Positions 50,041 through 61,129 of a stretch of 64,000 nucleotides of DNA are shown here, in pieces (within the stretch, counting starts at the first letter, position 1; each line of letters begins with the position of its first letter). Made by a program: the position numbers and the translations under genes. The stretch spans positions 528,332 to 592,331 of the forward strand of contig NW_003109083.1 in assembly GCF_000003605.2 (NCBI RefSeq), given 5' to 3'. The notes below the pieces were generated by a model that saw only the letters and a list, made by a program, of their open reading frames with translations, ran no database searches and had not been told where the DNA came from. The stretch comes from Saccoglossus kowalevskii (Eukaryota > Hemichordata > Enteropneusta > Harrimaniidae).

Positions 50041-52479
50041 ATTTATCCGATTTATGACCATAATGTATAGTGGGCGATTGACATGCCGCGTGGCGCAGGT
50101 GTGAAATCGACAGCCAACGCTAAATCCGCCATCTCTGGTGAATTCTTCGTGGAAGCACAGCTTTCTCGATAATTGTGTTCCCGCAGAAATCAGCGATTCC
50201 AATTTAATCCGACAAAGGTAAAAATGGCGTTCATGCTCTCTCTCTCTAAAGAATGAACGGATGCTTTTGTTTCTGTATTAAAAATTGGACGTTTCGCATA
50301 TGACATATGCTAACGTTGTCAAAAAAACATATAACACTTGAGTGCCGTAGATGCACCCTAATGATGACAGCGTGTTAGAAGTGGGGATTACTATATTGCA
50401 ATACGCTCACAGTCAATCATAGATTCAAAACATCCAAACTGACAAGCAAGTGATGTCTTTCTTTGAAATGTCTATGCATATCTGCAATTCACACTCGAGA
50501 TCAAACGACGTTTATGAACTTAATGAACAACTCAGATGGCATCTATTGAATTGCAATGCCGATTCAGCTGGAAGTCGAAATCCACCGGTAATGGGAGGGT
50601 CCTTAAGAAAATATTCATGGGTATCAAATACAGCACATTCTCTAAGTTTAAAAACGCGAATTCTACAAGTATGTATAGAAGAAAAGATGCCAGTCAAGTT
50701 TTGCTTTTCTCTGACAGTTCACGAAAATGATGTCATATTCTTCGAAAGTAGCCTGACTTCCGATAGACGACGGTTCTCGTCTGCTTTTTACCCATTTCTT
50801 GTCAAGAGATAATTCTGAATTCGACGCATCTTTCCTGTAAAGTCTTTTTTTCTTCCAATCAGACAGTATTGAATTTTTTTCCCTCAGCTGGAATCTAAAT
50901 ACGAATTCAAGTGACAATTAATCTGTGAGGAAGTTTTACTTCCACATAGTTGGATCAAATGCAGTAATTGCTTTCCGGGAAGTAATTTGACACATAGATA
51001 TAGGAGAACCAATTGATATATTTATTTTAGCCGTTATTGTGTTTTTCTATAATGATAAACTTAAATGTTTGACAGAATCGGATATATAGACAATGGAATA
51101 CATTTGCCGGATTGCAGAAGAAAACAATGTAGTAACAATGGGAAAATGCAAATAGTCGATACATATAGATCTATCAGTGTTATTAAACAATCTAGAATAT
51201 ATTCTCATTCGATCGACGTTCTTTTATCGCGTGACTCTGACTTAAATTTTTACCAATAATAATCGCTGGCAACTAAATTAACTTACCATACCTTTACGGT
51301 GAATGCAACAATTCTATTCTCCTGCGCCGTTTTTTTACCATTTAATTCTGATTCTACGGACACATTGTAGAATACTGTCACAATATAATACGTGTTAACG
51401 ACGGCTCCTTGACAATTAGTGTTGCAAATTACAAATTTCTCATAAATACTATATTGAGTGCATTACATTTACTAACGTCAACGTGTGCCGGGGAGTCTCT
51501 CTATTCTTAATTCTAATTCCCACGGATGCCCCGTGTCGCCAATTTACACTATAAATCACTAAATATGCACATTCAATATTAACAAAAAGTTGGCATTTTC
51601 AATTACAAATAAAGTGGTAATCCTCCATGTCCTTCAATTATTAATAGTTACTTAGGATTGGTCTTTTCGACATTTACTTTAATTAAGGAGAACTACATCG
51701 TACTAATTCCCGTTGGATAATGTATAAGACAGTTGCCTTCATAAAAGTATAAACAATAAATAAATCCCCCAATTGTGTGTATATGACTGACGTGTGTATT
51801 TGTATTGTATATGCATTACACACATATTCTTGTTTTCTTTCTTTTTTTTTAAAGAACCACTTAGTCACACGAAATAATCAATTCTACCAGCTGAATAATA
51901 TTGGTTTTATTTTCCATGCAAAGATTCACTTATGGGCACACTATTTTTTTATTGGAGACGGGCTTTAATGCAACTATTTATGAAGTTGATAATTTTTACA
52001 AATCGATTAAAAATATTTGATTTTAAGTTTACAATGACTTAAATATGAAATAAATGCTTTCATTTCACTATTTTCTTTTTGTAATTATTGGTGTTTGTGT
52101 TTTCTATCATTCGCTTCAATCGACTCCAGCAGTGTACGACATTATTTTATCGACCCACGAGTTTTAGGCTGGAGTCGAATTTATATTATTCTGTACGCGT
52201 GCGATTTTGAGTTGCATTTGGGATTAGTACGTTGTAATGACGGGTAGACACATTACTTATAGGTAAAAGTTGACACATTTGCGTGCAGCGCATTTCGAAT
52301 ACGTCGAGCAGATTGGAGGAGAGCTTGGCATGTGGAATTGAATAAATCAGAATATACCCCTCCGTGTATGCAAATCACTCTGGCTTTTACTGCGCTTGTG
52401 TCGCGAGCCACACACCATGTTGGCTGCCCAGTTTACAGAAGTAAAATGGGGCTTCGAAAGAAAATGTTTAGAAAGTTAA
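50041..52479. other. Gene B 3' UTR and following intergenic region
   Basis: The first few hundred bases probably include the gene B 3' UTR. From 50450 to about 50920 several frames on both strands stay open (up to 120 codons), but their translations overlap and none shows a motif, a splice context or biased composition. I see no convincing gene here. Confidence 0.5.
50277..50282 (+). terminator. Possible gene B poly(A) signal (ATTAAA)
   Basis: ATTAAA, the commonest variant poly(A) signal, 237 bp after the gene B stop. No canonical AATAAA lies close by. Weak evidence by itself. Confidence 0.25.
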
Positions 52480-52716
52480 ACTACAGACAGGCGTGACAAA
52501 CTTGACAACTATGACAATTCGAAAATTCTCATCAATACGGATGCAGAGAACCACAACAATATTTCACACGATCGCTCCCGTGCACAATTTGTACACGTAA
52601 GCAAACGCAAACGGATCTGCAGACGAGTATATGACACTCTCGTCAATAAACACGACTCTTGTCTCGGAACTGGTCTACCAGGCTGCTGCACTCCGCGACG
52701 CAGTGCTTGCAGCTGA
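52480..52716 (+). CDS. Possible exon for a cysteine-rich secreted peptide
   Basis: A 78-codon frame, open from just after a TAA (52477) to TGA (52714), without its own clear start, so an exon rather than a whole gene. An AG acceptor (AAACTACAG) sits near its start, though its pyrimidine tract is poor. The translation is polar at first, then KRKR (a prohormone-convertase type site), then one Cys, 13 residues, HDSCLGTGLPGCC, six residues and a final Cys-Ser. The CxGxxxxxCC spacing recalls inhibitor-cystine-knot peptides and agouti-type domains (HESCLGQQVPCC in AgRP). Only five cysteines are present and no signal peptide was found, so function is not assigned and it may be chance. Confidence 0.3.
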   Translation, partial: TTDRRDKLDNYDNSKILINTDAENHNNISHDRSRAQFVHVSKRKRICRRVYDTLVNKHDSCLGTGLPGCCTPRRSACS

Positions 52717-54939
52717 CACCACAAATATTCAAATCACCACACGAATTTGACGAGGAAACAATTATTAAATGTGAGGGTAGGGGAATATGAAGATTTGTCA
52801 CATACCCCTCAATCGCAGTGAATAATTGTTTATTATTTACATGCGTTTTATGGAACTCATATCGAAGACAACGGGCGCGACGACTGTGATGTATTAATAT
52901 AATATTCTGGTGTGTATCGAGCTTCGGTTAGATTATTCAAATATTTAAATCGTTTTAAAATTATTAGGGTTTTATTTCCAGTAAAACGAGGAGTTACGAC
53001 GCGCACGATAAACTGACAAGTTAATAGAGTAGACCACATGCATTGGCAGGATACGAAAGACACTACACACGCTTCGGTATTCGTATGGGTTTGTTACATA
53101 ATTGTTAATCTTTGGTGATCGTTACCATATGAAGTGGATTTCATCTTCTTCATCACTTTTTCGGCGACGACAAATAAAAACAAATTATCGCCGGAAACAA
53201 ACATGTCTCGTGTTTCCCAGTGGGTATGAAATAAACGAATTGCAAAAAAGGTAATTTAAAATGAGACCTTTTCTTTCTTTTCGGCACCTCAACGTGTTTT
53301 AATTATGTGTGTTTTGATAGAAAATATTAGTACTAGACCTTTAGGAGTTACTTGTATTTCTACTGGTTATTGTGAGATGCGTAATTTGTCATTGAACACT
53401 TTCTTTCATTCTCCTGGCGTCTCTGGGCGTAAAGCAAACTATAATATTTTGTATATTTAACGTCTATATAATCTACATATATTGCTAGCAAAATATTCAT
53501 ATTACTGAAACATATCGAACTTCTAAATTATTCAAATCACAAGTGGGCATCGGAAAATACATCGAAGTACCTTGTTTCAGACGCATTACAATTGGTTTAT
53601 AAAACAGTTGCGTTAGCAGTGCACGAACATATATCGATTTATCGGAATGAGATATAAGTAGGAATACCGCGCATGCTCTTTGAACACCTGTATGTACTAT
53701 TGATTCAATTTAAAAGTGCATTCACATTTGTGTTTTATATCATCAAGAATGTGTTTAGTTAAGTTACTTACTTAAATACTTAAGTTATTGTCAAAGTTTC
53801 GGGCGGATGACTGTAATGTTTTGATCAACTTGATACATATGTATGCGTGTTAAAATATGTAAAATAAATGTTACAAAGTAGAAACGGGATCATAAACAAT
53901 CGAAATTCACATTTATCACCAAATAATGAGGAATATGCAGACATATACTGGTTATGATTAAGATTCATGCATGCACAAGGATTTTGTTAAAGGATAATTC
54001 TCTTGGCGCTCTTCAGCTCGATCCATCATAATTGGGTCGCCGCGACATGTGCAGCTGCCATCCCCCGATATCACGCATGGCACAGTTACATTGGCGTGAT
54101 AAGTTAGATTATAACAAACACGTTGCATACAATCTCCTGTGTGCGATTTGTTTCATGAAGCGTGTACTTTGTGTTGTTTGTTTACTAAAACATATACGTA
54201 TACATGTCCTACTTTATCTTGTGCAAATTTACCCGTACAAACATTGAATGCAAATAAGACCGTACAGCCGGGGTTTCTCGATGAACAAATGCTATGACAC
54301 TAGGTTACACTCAATACAATATAAAGTAACCAATTATTCCGTGTACCAATGTACCGACCGACAACGAGTCAAATTGTGATATTAAAAGAAAATTTAAACG
54401 GGCAGGAGATAATTTTGGCTCACGGATTAAATTGTTTGTAAACGATGAAAAGAGCAGTTCATGCCACCCTTTCATATACGTAAAGTCTGTTAAAACTGTA
54501 AAAGGGAAATAGTACACCGTTACAGTGATGACGTCAAGCCAGAGATTACCAACAGAATCGTCTACGTCATCAAAATATACGATTGCGCAATTGAATGACA
54601 CCTGGTCACAAACGTAATGGATGTCGCCTCACAAGTCATGTACGAATTGTTTGCCTTTTTTTAAAAAAAATGCACATGCTACTTAAAGGTGTTTTTCCAT
54701 GTTTTGTTCAGTGCATGAACAGTGCAGCTGCCAGTGAAGAGTGTTTACTGATAACTGTCAGTCGTCACGGTAACGAACACAAGTGATGACGCGACAAGTC
54801 TTAATTTTGCAAGAAGTCTAAGTACTTAAACACAATCTGATGCGTAAGATATTGCATGCAAAAAAGGGTTATCTGAGTCAGTAAGAAAATAAGGCTAATT
54901 AAAGCTGCAAGTGGTATTAGCTGGGCCAACGACATCTTT

Positions 54940-55500
54940 TTCATAATTAACGAGGTCACCATTAGGAAGTTTAAATCATCAGTATCATGAGGTCAAAATG
55001 CAGCTAGTTTCATGTATTTACCCAGTTTGGTCATTGACTTTTCGAATATATAATGGGCCATATGCTTATGCATATTAATGAGGTTACATAAATATGTTGT
55101 TAGTTCTTTTATTCAATGCATTGATTATGACATTGATTGTAGGTGCACGTCTGCAAGTGTTACAGATATGAGAGTTATGCATGTCAATGAGTTCACATGA
55201 TCATATATGGTAATATTTTAGTTTAGTCATATTTCCTGTCCAATGTCTTTATAATAAAACAAGTTGCCCCTTGCTATCTGCATCAGTGCTTGAGATATTA
55301 CAGTTATGGATATTGATGAGGTCAGACGACCCTACCCCATGAGCGCCGAACAACGTGACCCACTCAATCATAATCCAAGGAAAGAATGCATTTCCGGAGT
55401 GGGATGCACATGCACAATTTCAAACCAAACAGACCAACAAAACACACGCAATTGTACAATTTCTGTTCTACACAAAATGAAAGATGGTGAAAAAACCTAA
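54940..55500. repeat. Diverged tandem repeat, about 110-130 bp period
   Basis: Copies of a TGCATATTAATGAGGTCAC-like core lie at about 54942, 55070, 55180 and 55305, each followed by loosely similar AT-rich sequence. Strong divergence implies age. Confidence 0.55.
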
Positions 55501-55860
55501 TCAAAATTACATTATTTTTTCTCGTAAGAAGCTATGGTCATACATGATATATGGATTGGTTGAAGCATTCATGAGCTAAAACTTTTGGTTATTTTTATCA
55601 AAAATCAAAGATGGCGGCCAAACCACGTGACTGATCAAAATTGTTTTATTTTTGTCGTAAGGAGGTTTTGTCGTACATGCTATATACACGATTTCAAGTT
55701 GATTGGTTGAAACATTCATGAGAAAAATATTTTTGTCAAAAATCAAAGATAGCGGCCAAACTACGTGACTGATCCACATTATTTCATTTCAGTAAATCAT
55801 CATTAGAAGAAATCCAAGATGGCGGCCAACCCACGTGATCAATAATACAAAGCTCATTAT
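55501..55860. repeat. Repeat with GATGGCGGCCAAACCACGTGA core
   Basis: Three imperfect units about 136 bp apart, centred on AAGATGGCGGCCAAACCACG (near 55605, 55745 and 55820) and preceded by a GATTGGTTGAAGCATTCATG stretch in two units. The core includes CACGTGA. A weaker related stretch may lie at 60040-60260. Confidence 0.7.
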
Positions 55861-56888
55861 ACTTTGGTTCACTTTATACATATAAGCTAATATCAAAATT
55901 TGAAAACAGTGTTTCTGAAGAAATGGATTTTCAAGTGTGTTTTTTTTGCCGTTTTTAGGGGAAAAATCATGGTCATGTGCCGCTAAACTTTTTATACAAA
56001 TTATTGTTATTTGGCTAAATTAAAGATGGATTTGGAATGCTGGAGGCAGATTTCCGTAGCTCAGACATCCATCCAGGTGCTCAATGAGTTTCCAAAATGT
56101 AGCTGTAATTGTGAAAACATACCCACATTGCGTCATAGTTGGATCCTTTAATCGACTTCTTCTCAAGACCCGCTAGACGAAATGAGTCGGAATTTTGCAT
56201 ATTCATATTGCATGACATTTGCGCAACAAGCATTAGTAAATAAGACTGTCTGAGTGAGAAGCAATAGAAAATTTCAAAACAACATAACGACCAAACTATT
56301 GACCGATCGCCATTTTGAAGTTAGGTGCATTTGTTCTCATTGGTATGCATCAGCACATACTAGCCGTTTTCACAAACGACGAGAGGAAAAAAATGAACAA
56401 TAACAAGTTCCAACGTACATGTTTAAGCAATATACTCTGATCAGTTCTTAGCTAAATAAAACACGCATGCGCGGAAATTGTGAATATAATAAACCGGGTT
56501 CAGCTTCAGTTTTGTGCGAAATTGTTTGATGTGAACGTGACATGCAGTGGCATGATATCATATTTGTCAGTATTCCGCCAAACAACAGTTCTCATATTTC
56601 GATGAAAGTAATAAATCTCCACAAAGCCAAAATGATATGGTATTGATACACGTGAAAATTGTAGCTAATGTCAAAGTGATACCCACGTTTCCATTTAAGA
56701 CAGATGAGATTGTTTCCATGGCATATTGTCGTAGATCACAATAACCGAGTATCAAAATCGGCATGAATATCAAATTTATTCTATACATTTATGCTTGCAG
56801 AAGGATTGCCGCCTTGCAGCCAACGAGCTTTGATCATGTCGTTTTTTTCTGTACTATCTGTGTTTGTATGTCCCTTTTCCATAAATCG

Positions 56889-57000
56889 TTTTGACAAATC
56901 AATCTGTGAACAAATTATTGAAAAGTAAACTGTTGTTGTTTTGTTTTTAAATTGTTTTGACAAATCAATCTGCAAGTAAATGATTGAAAAGTTAGCTGGA
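56889..57000. repeat. Two-copy tandem duplication, 66-bp period
   Basis: TTTTGACAAATCAATCTG occurs at 56889 and 56955, each followed by an AAT-ATTGAAAAGT segment and ending near CTG. The copies differ by several substitutions. Confidence 0.85.
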
Positions 57001-57652
57001 ATGACAAATGTCACTTTCAATCCATGTGTGACGTTGACACATTGAATTTATTGAATAAAAAACGCATTAATGAAAGATACATCACAGCTCGTATTCTCTA
57101 GATAACAAAAATATCTCCAGTCACACAGTAACGCAATTGGCATTCATCATAAGTTTGTAATTTACTTTTCACTTAACACAAATATGCACAATAAATACTT
57201 CGACCAACGCGCTTCTAATGTCATTGATTTGAGCTTTCTCGCCTGGCGGCGCCATTCTAAATGAAAATTGCCAACTTCTGTTTTAGCATTTCCTAATCTG
57301 TGCCTGCAGTTCTCGGGAATAATCTATACAAATTACTGGATAGAATTTTAGAGGTCGGGCAGTATAAGTAAACCACAATGTGAATACTTGAAAATACTTT
57401 TGCGCATACTATCGAAAGTTACATCATTCAATATTCTATTTCCATCATCGCAAAAGTCGAGATTCGTGACACATTTACAAATATAAAATTACACAAGTAG
57501 CATATTGATACTGTCGAATCCCAGTCTCCAATAATGTCTCTATTATATGGAGTCATGCAACACACACATGACTTTGGTAAATTTAGGGAATTAGATTGGA
57601 TACTGACAAATATTATCGTAATTATATAATAACTGCGTCTTTCATATTTCAG

Positions 57653-57786
57653 AGACGGAGACTGAAGAAATACGCAATGAAATCAGCTCTCCAGTGCGAC
57701 ACGGGCCACCTACATTAGATCATCGATCGCCTAAACAAGTCAATACTACTTATTCTCCACATCTATATGAGTACGATATACTTTAA
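57653..57786 (+). CDS. Orphan terminal coding exon of an unidentified gene
   Basis: An excellent acceptor (GCGTCTTTCATATTTCAG) is followed by an open frame of 43 codons to TAA. Translation from the second codon begins TETEEIRNEISSPVRHGPP, continues with Pro, Ser and charged residues, and ends THLYEYDIL-like (actual end SPHLYEYDIL). The hydrophilic composition resembles the cytoplasmic or disordered C-terminus of a larger protein. It enters in a phase needing one upstream base. No preceding exon was found in the 7.6 kb after gene B, and no family is recognised. It could be an alternative 3' exon of a longer gene or a chance open frame. Confidence 0.35.
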
Positions 57787-57851
57787 ACTATGTCCTCGAT
57801 AATAATACACTTATAAAGTGATGCTAATATTTTTACGTTTGAATAATTAAA

Positions 57852-57888
<37 letters not shown>
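57852..57888. repeat. (TTA)n microsatellite
   Basis: About 12 copies of an ATT/TTA trinucleotide in tandem, ordinary simple sequence just after the orphan terminal exon. Confidence 0.95.
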
Positions 57889-58780
57889 TGTATTATATGT
57901 AGAACACTCTGCAACTGATCAAGATGAGAAATAATCAAGTCAGATAGTTTGGCAACAAATCCTGAAATATTAGAACACTGAAGCTAAATCTCGTGGTGCC
58001 TAAACATAATTTTTATCATTGTAATCTTTCAGACCCATTTGTTTGCGTACATTTTTTACGTTTACATGGCTTATCTTATTCATAAATTTCTTTCTAATCC
58101 GAGTTCAGAATTTGGTTGGATAATATTTCTCATGGACTATACAAAAACTTATGGCGCTTATATGGGTGCTTACATGGGCCAGTGAAAGATTTCATGCAGG
58201 TCATAAAAAGTGGAACTGCACCTTTAGAACATATTTATTCATTGAGTTTACATTATAGACTAACGCCCGTCCTCAGCATTATGCACTGTATACATGAGCC
58301 TTAACATAAAAAATTGTGATTTAGCATAAAGAGCATTATTTCGCGCCCAATTATGTTCGTTTGATGACATACCTAACTATCCAAATGCGCACGCGCTTCG
58401 AACTATTGGTACGTTGCGTAGTAAATTATTTAGACATTTGTTTTTACTTATGAAAAATCAGCGTAAAAATACCATTAGTTACTCGTACTGCAACTCATAA
58501 TTGTCTCATTAATCATAAAATGTACATGTGTATTGCTTTTTATGTTATATGTCTTTCCTAATGCGCTTATTGTCTTTCCTAATGCGCTTCAGTACTTCCT
58601 TTAAACCAGCGCTTTTGTTTCTGTATAGACCCGTTTTGCAATTACCTTAAATACTATATGTTGAATTGATTTCCGGACTGCGGAAGTGACCACGATTTCA
58701 ATCGCATTTTATTCATTGTGGGGCTCATTCTTCAAAATTTCAACTGGGCCATGTCTCAGGTATGCTTCCAGGAAAATGCT

Positions 58781-58806
58781 CATTACGATTTGCTGAAATC
58801 GTAATG
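58781..58806. repeat. Perfect 11-bp hairpin
   Basis: CATTACGATTT, loop GCTG, AAATCGTAATG. A perfect short stem in non-coding DNA with no poly-T tract suggesting an RNA terminator; function unknown. Confidence 0.8.
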
Positions 58807-59130
58807 TTAGCAATCATAACACGTGACCTCATTATTTAGACTTAAGTTCCTGTCTAAATGCGTTTTTACTCTGAAATTGAAAAACAATATACAACACTGC
58901 TCACCTACACAATATTTCAACGAATACAAACACACGGGTCCACAATATCATATTATATTACTTAACTCTTTGTTGAAATAAACATCTGCATTTAAAGTGC
59001 CGTGCGTATTTATGCGTATTTATAAAACAGAAGGTTTTACCTGAATAATTATAAATTAAAGACAGGATTTATTAAATAATCTGCGACCGAGATGTTACTA
59101 TTTTTATTTTGTTTTATAATTTTATGCAGG

Positions 59131-59343
59131 ACATATCATATAACAATGTACATCACTGACGCCATGCAGTGCCAAAATATGGACAACAATTGTATATTAC
59201 AGTACAATATTGAGTTCGACACGTCTGATGAAATGTGCAGACCCTTGGAGATAGGAATTTCCACACTTCTACACTTTCGTATATTTCTTCGATATCATTT
59301 ATACGTGTTGATGGACACGATGGCGTTACGTTCTATCAGCTAA
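59131..59343 (+). CDS. Doubtful terminal exon or small secreted protein
   Basis: A strong 3' splice-site-like tract (TTTTATAATTTTATGCAG, ending 59130) precedes a frame that runs 70 codons to TAA and contains three cysteines (QCQNMDNNC, then DEMCRPLEI). Alternatively, an ATG at 59092 gives an 83-residue protein whose first 12 residues (MLLFLFCFIILC) resemble a signal peptide, but that hydrophobic run may just be the pyrimidine tract. No family is recognised and no neighbour exon was seen. Confidence 0.15.
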   Translation, partial: TYHITMYITDAMQCQNMDNNCILQYNIEFDTSDEMCRPLEIGISTLLHFRIFLRYHLYVLMDTMALRSIS

Positions 59344-60873
59344 TAAATTAGGTGTGATTTAAGTGCGAACATGGTCGAGTTCCTAATAGATGTACGTTCA
59401 ACATATAAAGTAATTTTGATTCCGTTCGTGCGTCTGGAGCCATTTCTCGAATATGCGTTGATCCATGTTGATCAAATTGCCACAGCGATTCAATTTTACA
59501 CAGTGGCATTCATTCAAGGACTTGTATTCAAATATTAGTCTTGCAGATTTATTCATTCGATAGACAGTATAATGCGCAATCAGAGAAAATTTAAATTAAA
59601 TAATTAAAGTAAGAAGCAGCTTTGAAGGGATCACAGCCTTTTAACGAATAGCCTCGATTTACATAACGTTGAAGATATAACATATATTGGTTACGCAGTT
59701 CAAAACAAGGTCGTTGCAATGGAATAGGTCAACACATGCACACTTGATTAGTGCAGAGTCGAATAAAGTGATATCCCTCTAAGCAGTCTCTCTCTTTGTG
59801 AATGCTTTAAATTGAATAACATCAATATGTACAGTGTGTATATGCCCTTTTTAATTAAGTACTCATGTTCACAGCAAATGATTTGTCGTTCAAGTTTATG
59901 AAGCTGGTACAATAACGTTTGTGTACGTAGTTCATAGAAAGAATATTTTAAAACTTGTTTTTTTAACCACAACCACTTGCGTAATCTGTATTATTATAAA
60001 AGCCGATAAATATGTGGCATAGGGAAAACAGTGGCTAAATAAGCAAAATGAGGTCATCTAACCTGATGATCAATCAAAATGTACTTTTTTTCCTATAAAA
60101 TTGTTGCATCATAAACAAACTGGCTAGAAGATCATTTGTTCTGATGGTATATGAGAAGATGCGGTGGCAATGTCACGTAAATAATCGTGGCGGGTTTTAT
60201 CGTAAATACTCATAGGTGTTACAAATCAAATTTCAAATTAATTGGTTGAATTCTAAAACGACCTTTAACATTTCACACAGTTTTTCAGTTCCGCTGTCAT
60301 TATTGTTTGGATATATTATTAGTTTTGTTCATTTTAACATTTTAAAGTGATTCGCAAATTATTCTACAACAATAACATTATGACTGAAAAATTCTATGAA
60401 TGTTAGCCCTGAGAGACGCAGCCATTAAATTCTAGATACATTATTAATAAAAAAATTATACCATGAAAATATGACATCACTTTACACTTTATGGAAAGAA
60501 AAATCTTGTAAATTCATTACAAAAAATACATCAACAAAACGATAAAAAGAAAGTATCTACAATTTAATTTAAATTTAAGATAACTTTAGGAAAGTTTAGG
60601 AAATAGTAGAATATAACCCATTTAATAAATTCAAAACAAGAGGCTTTGACTCCATCAAGATGAAATGATTTTAAGAATCACTATGCTGGACAGATACCAG
60701 ATCAACAACCACCGGAACTAATGAACAAGAAGCACTTGGTGTGCACTCCACTATAAAATGATTAATGGAAAAAATACAGATACAGGAACTACAGATGCAA
60801 GTTTAAGAAATATTTAAGACACATAAATCGAAGTTAGACATCGTTTGTTTTCAATTTATTCTTCGATAATGTC

Positions 60874-61065
60874 ATGCATGTTTACGAGGCATTTGAATTC
60901 AACATTCCTACAGCAGCACCAGGAGATGTATCTGCTCGGCGGGAAGACAAACCAAATAAGTTATGGAATGGTTATGCTGATGACACAACATTGTACACAA
61001 AAATTAGTGAAAATCTTCAAATTAATTACATCCCAAGTATACAAAGACCGAAACCGAAAGTATAA
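60874..61065 (+). pseudogene. Probable LINE reverse-transcriptase relic
   Basis: A 63-codon frame contains LWNGYADDTTLYTKISENLQ. YADD is the catalytic motif of reverse transcriptases, and YADDTTLY or FADDTTLY followed by a Lys/Glu-rich helix is usual in non-LTR retrotransposons of the CR1, L2 and Jockey kind. The rest of the domain was not recognised; the surrounding sequence (about 60600-61130) is AT-rich and closed by stops, so this is a decayed fragment, not a working element. Confidence 0.45.
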
Positions 61066-61129
61066 TAATATTCAAAACGAACATTCAAAAAAATTTACAT
61101 TTACATTACATTTAAGATAAGATACAAGA

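Larger units (their letters stand above)
52717..57652. other. Gene-poor region with degenerate repeats
   Basis: No exon could be supported here. It contains the repeat field at 54940-55860 and a short tandem duplication at 56889-57000. If the terminal exon at 57653 belongs to a + strand gene, some of its earlier exons may be hidden in this stretch. Confidence 0.5.
57889..60600. other. Region without recognised gene
   Basis: AT-rich DNA. Holds a 21-bp tandem duplication near 58551 (TGTCTTTCCTAATGCGCTT twice), a hairpin at 58781-58806 and a low-confidence coding candidate at 59131-59343. Nothing else supported. Confidence 0.6.

Noticed and set aside
50450-50917. Long overlapping open frames on both strands downstream of gene B.
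   Set aside because: Frames contradict one another, none has a motif, and the region probably includes the gene B 3' UTR.
52509-52724. Minus-strand frame overlapping the cysteine-rich + strand candidate.
   Set aside because: Arg/Leu-rich translation without motif; the + strand frame has a more credible composition, though both may be chance.
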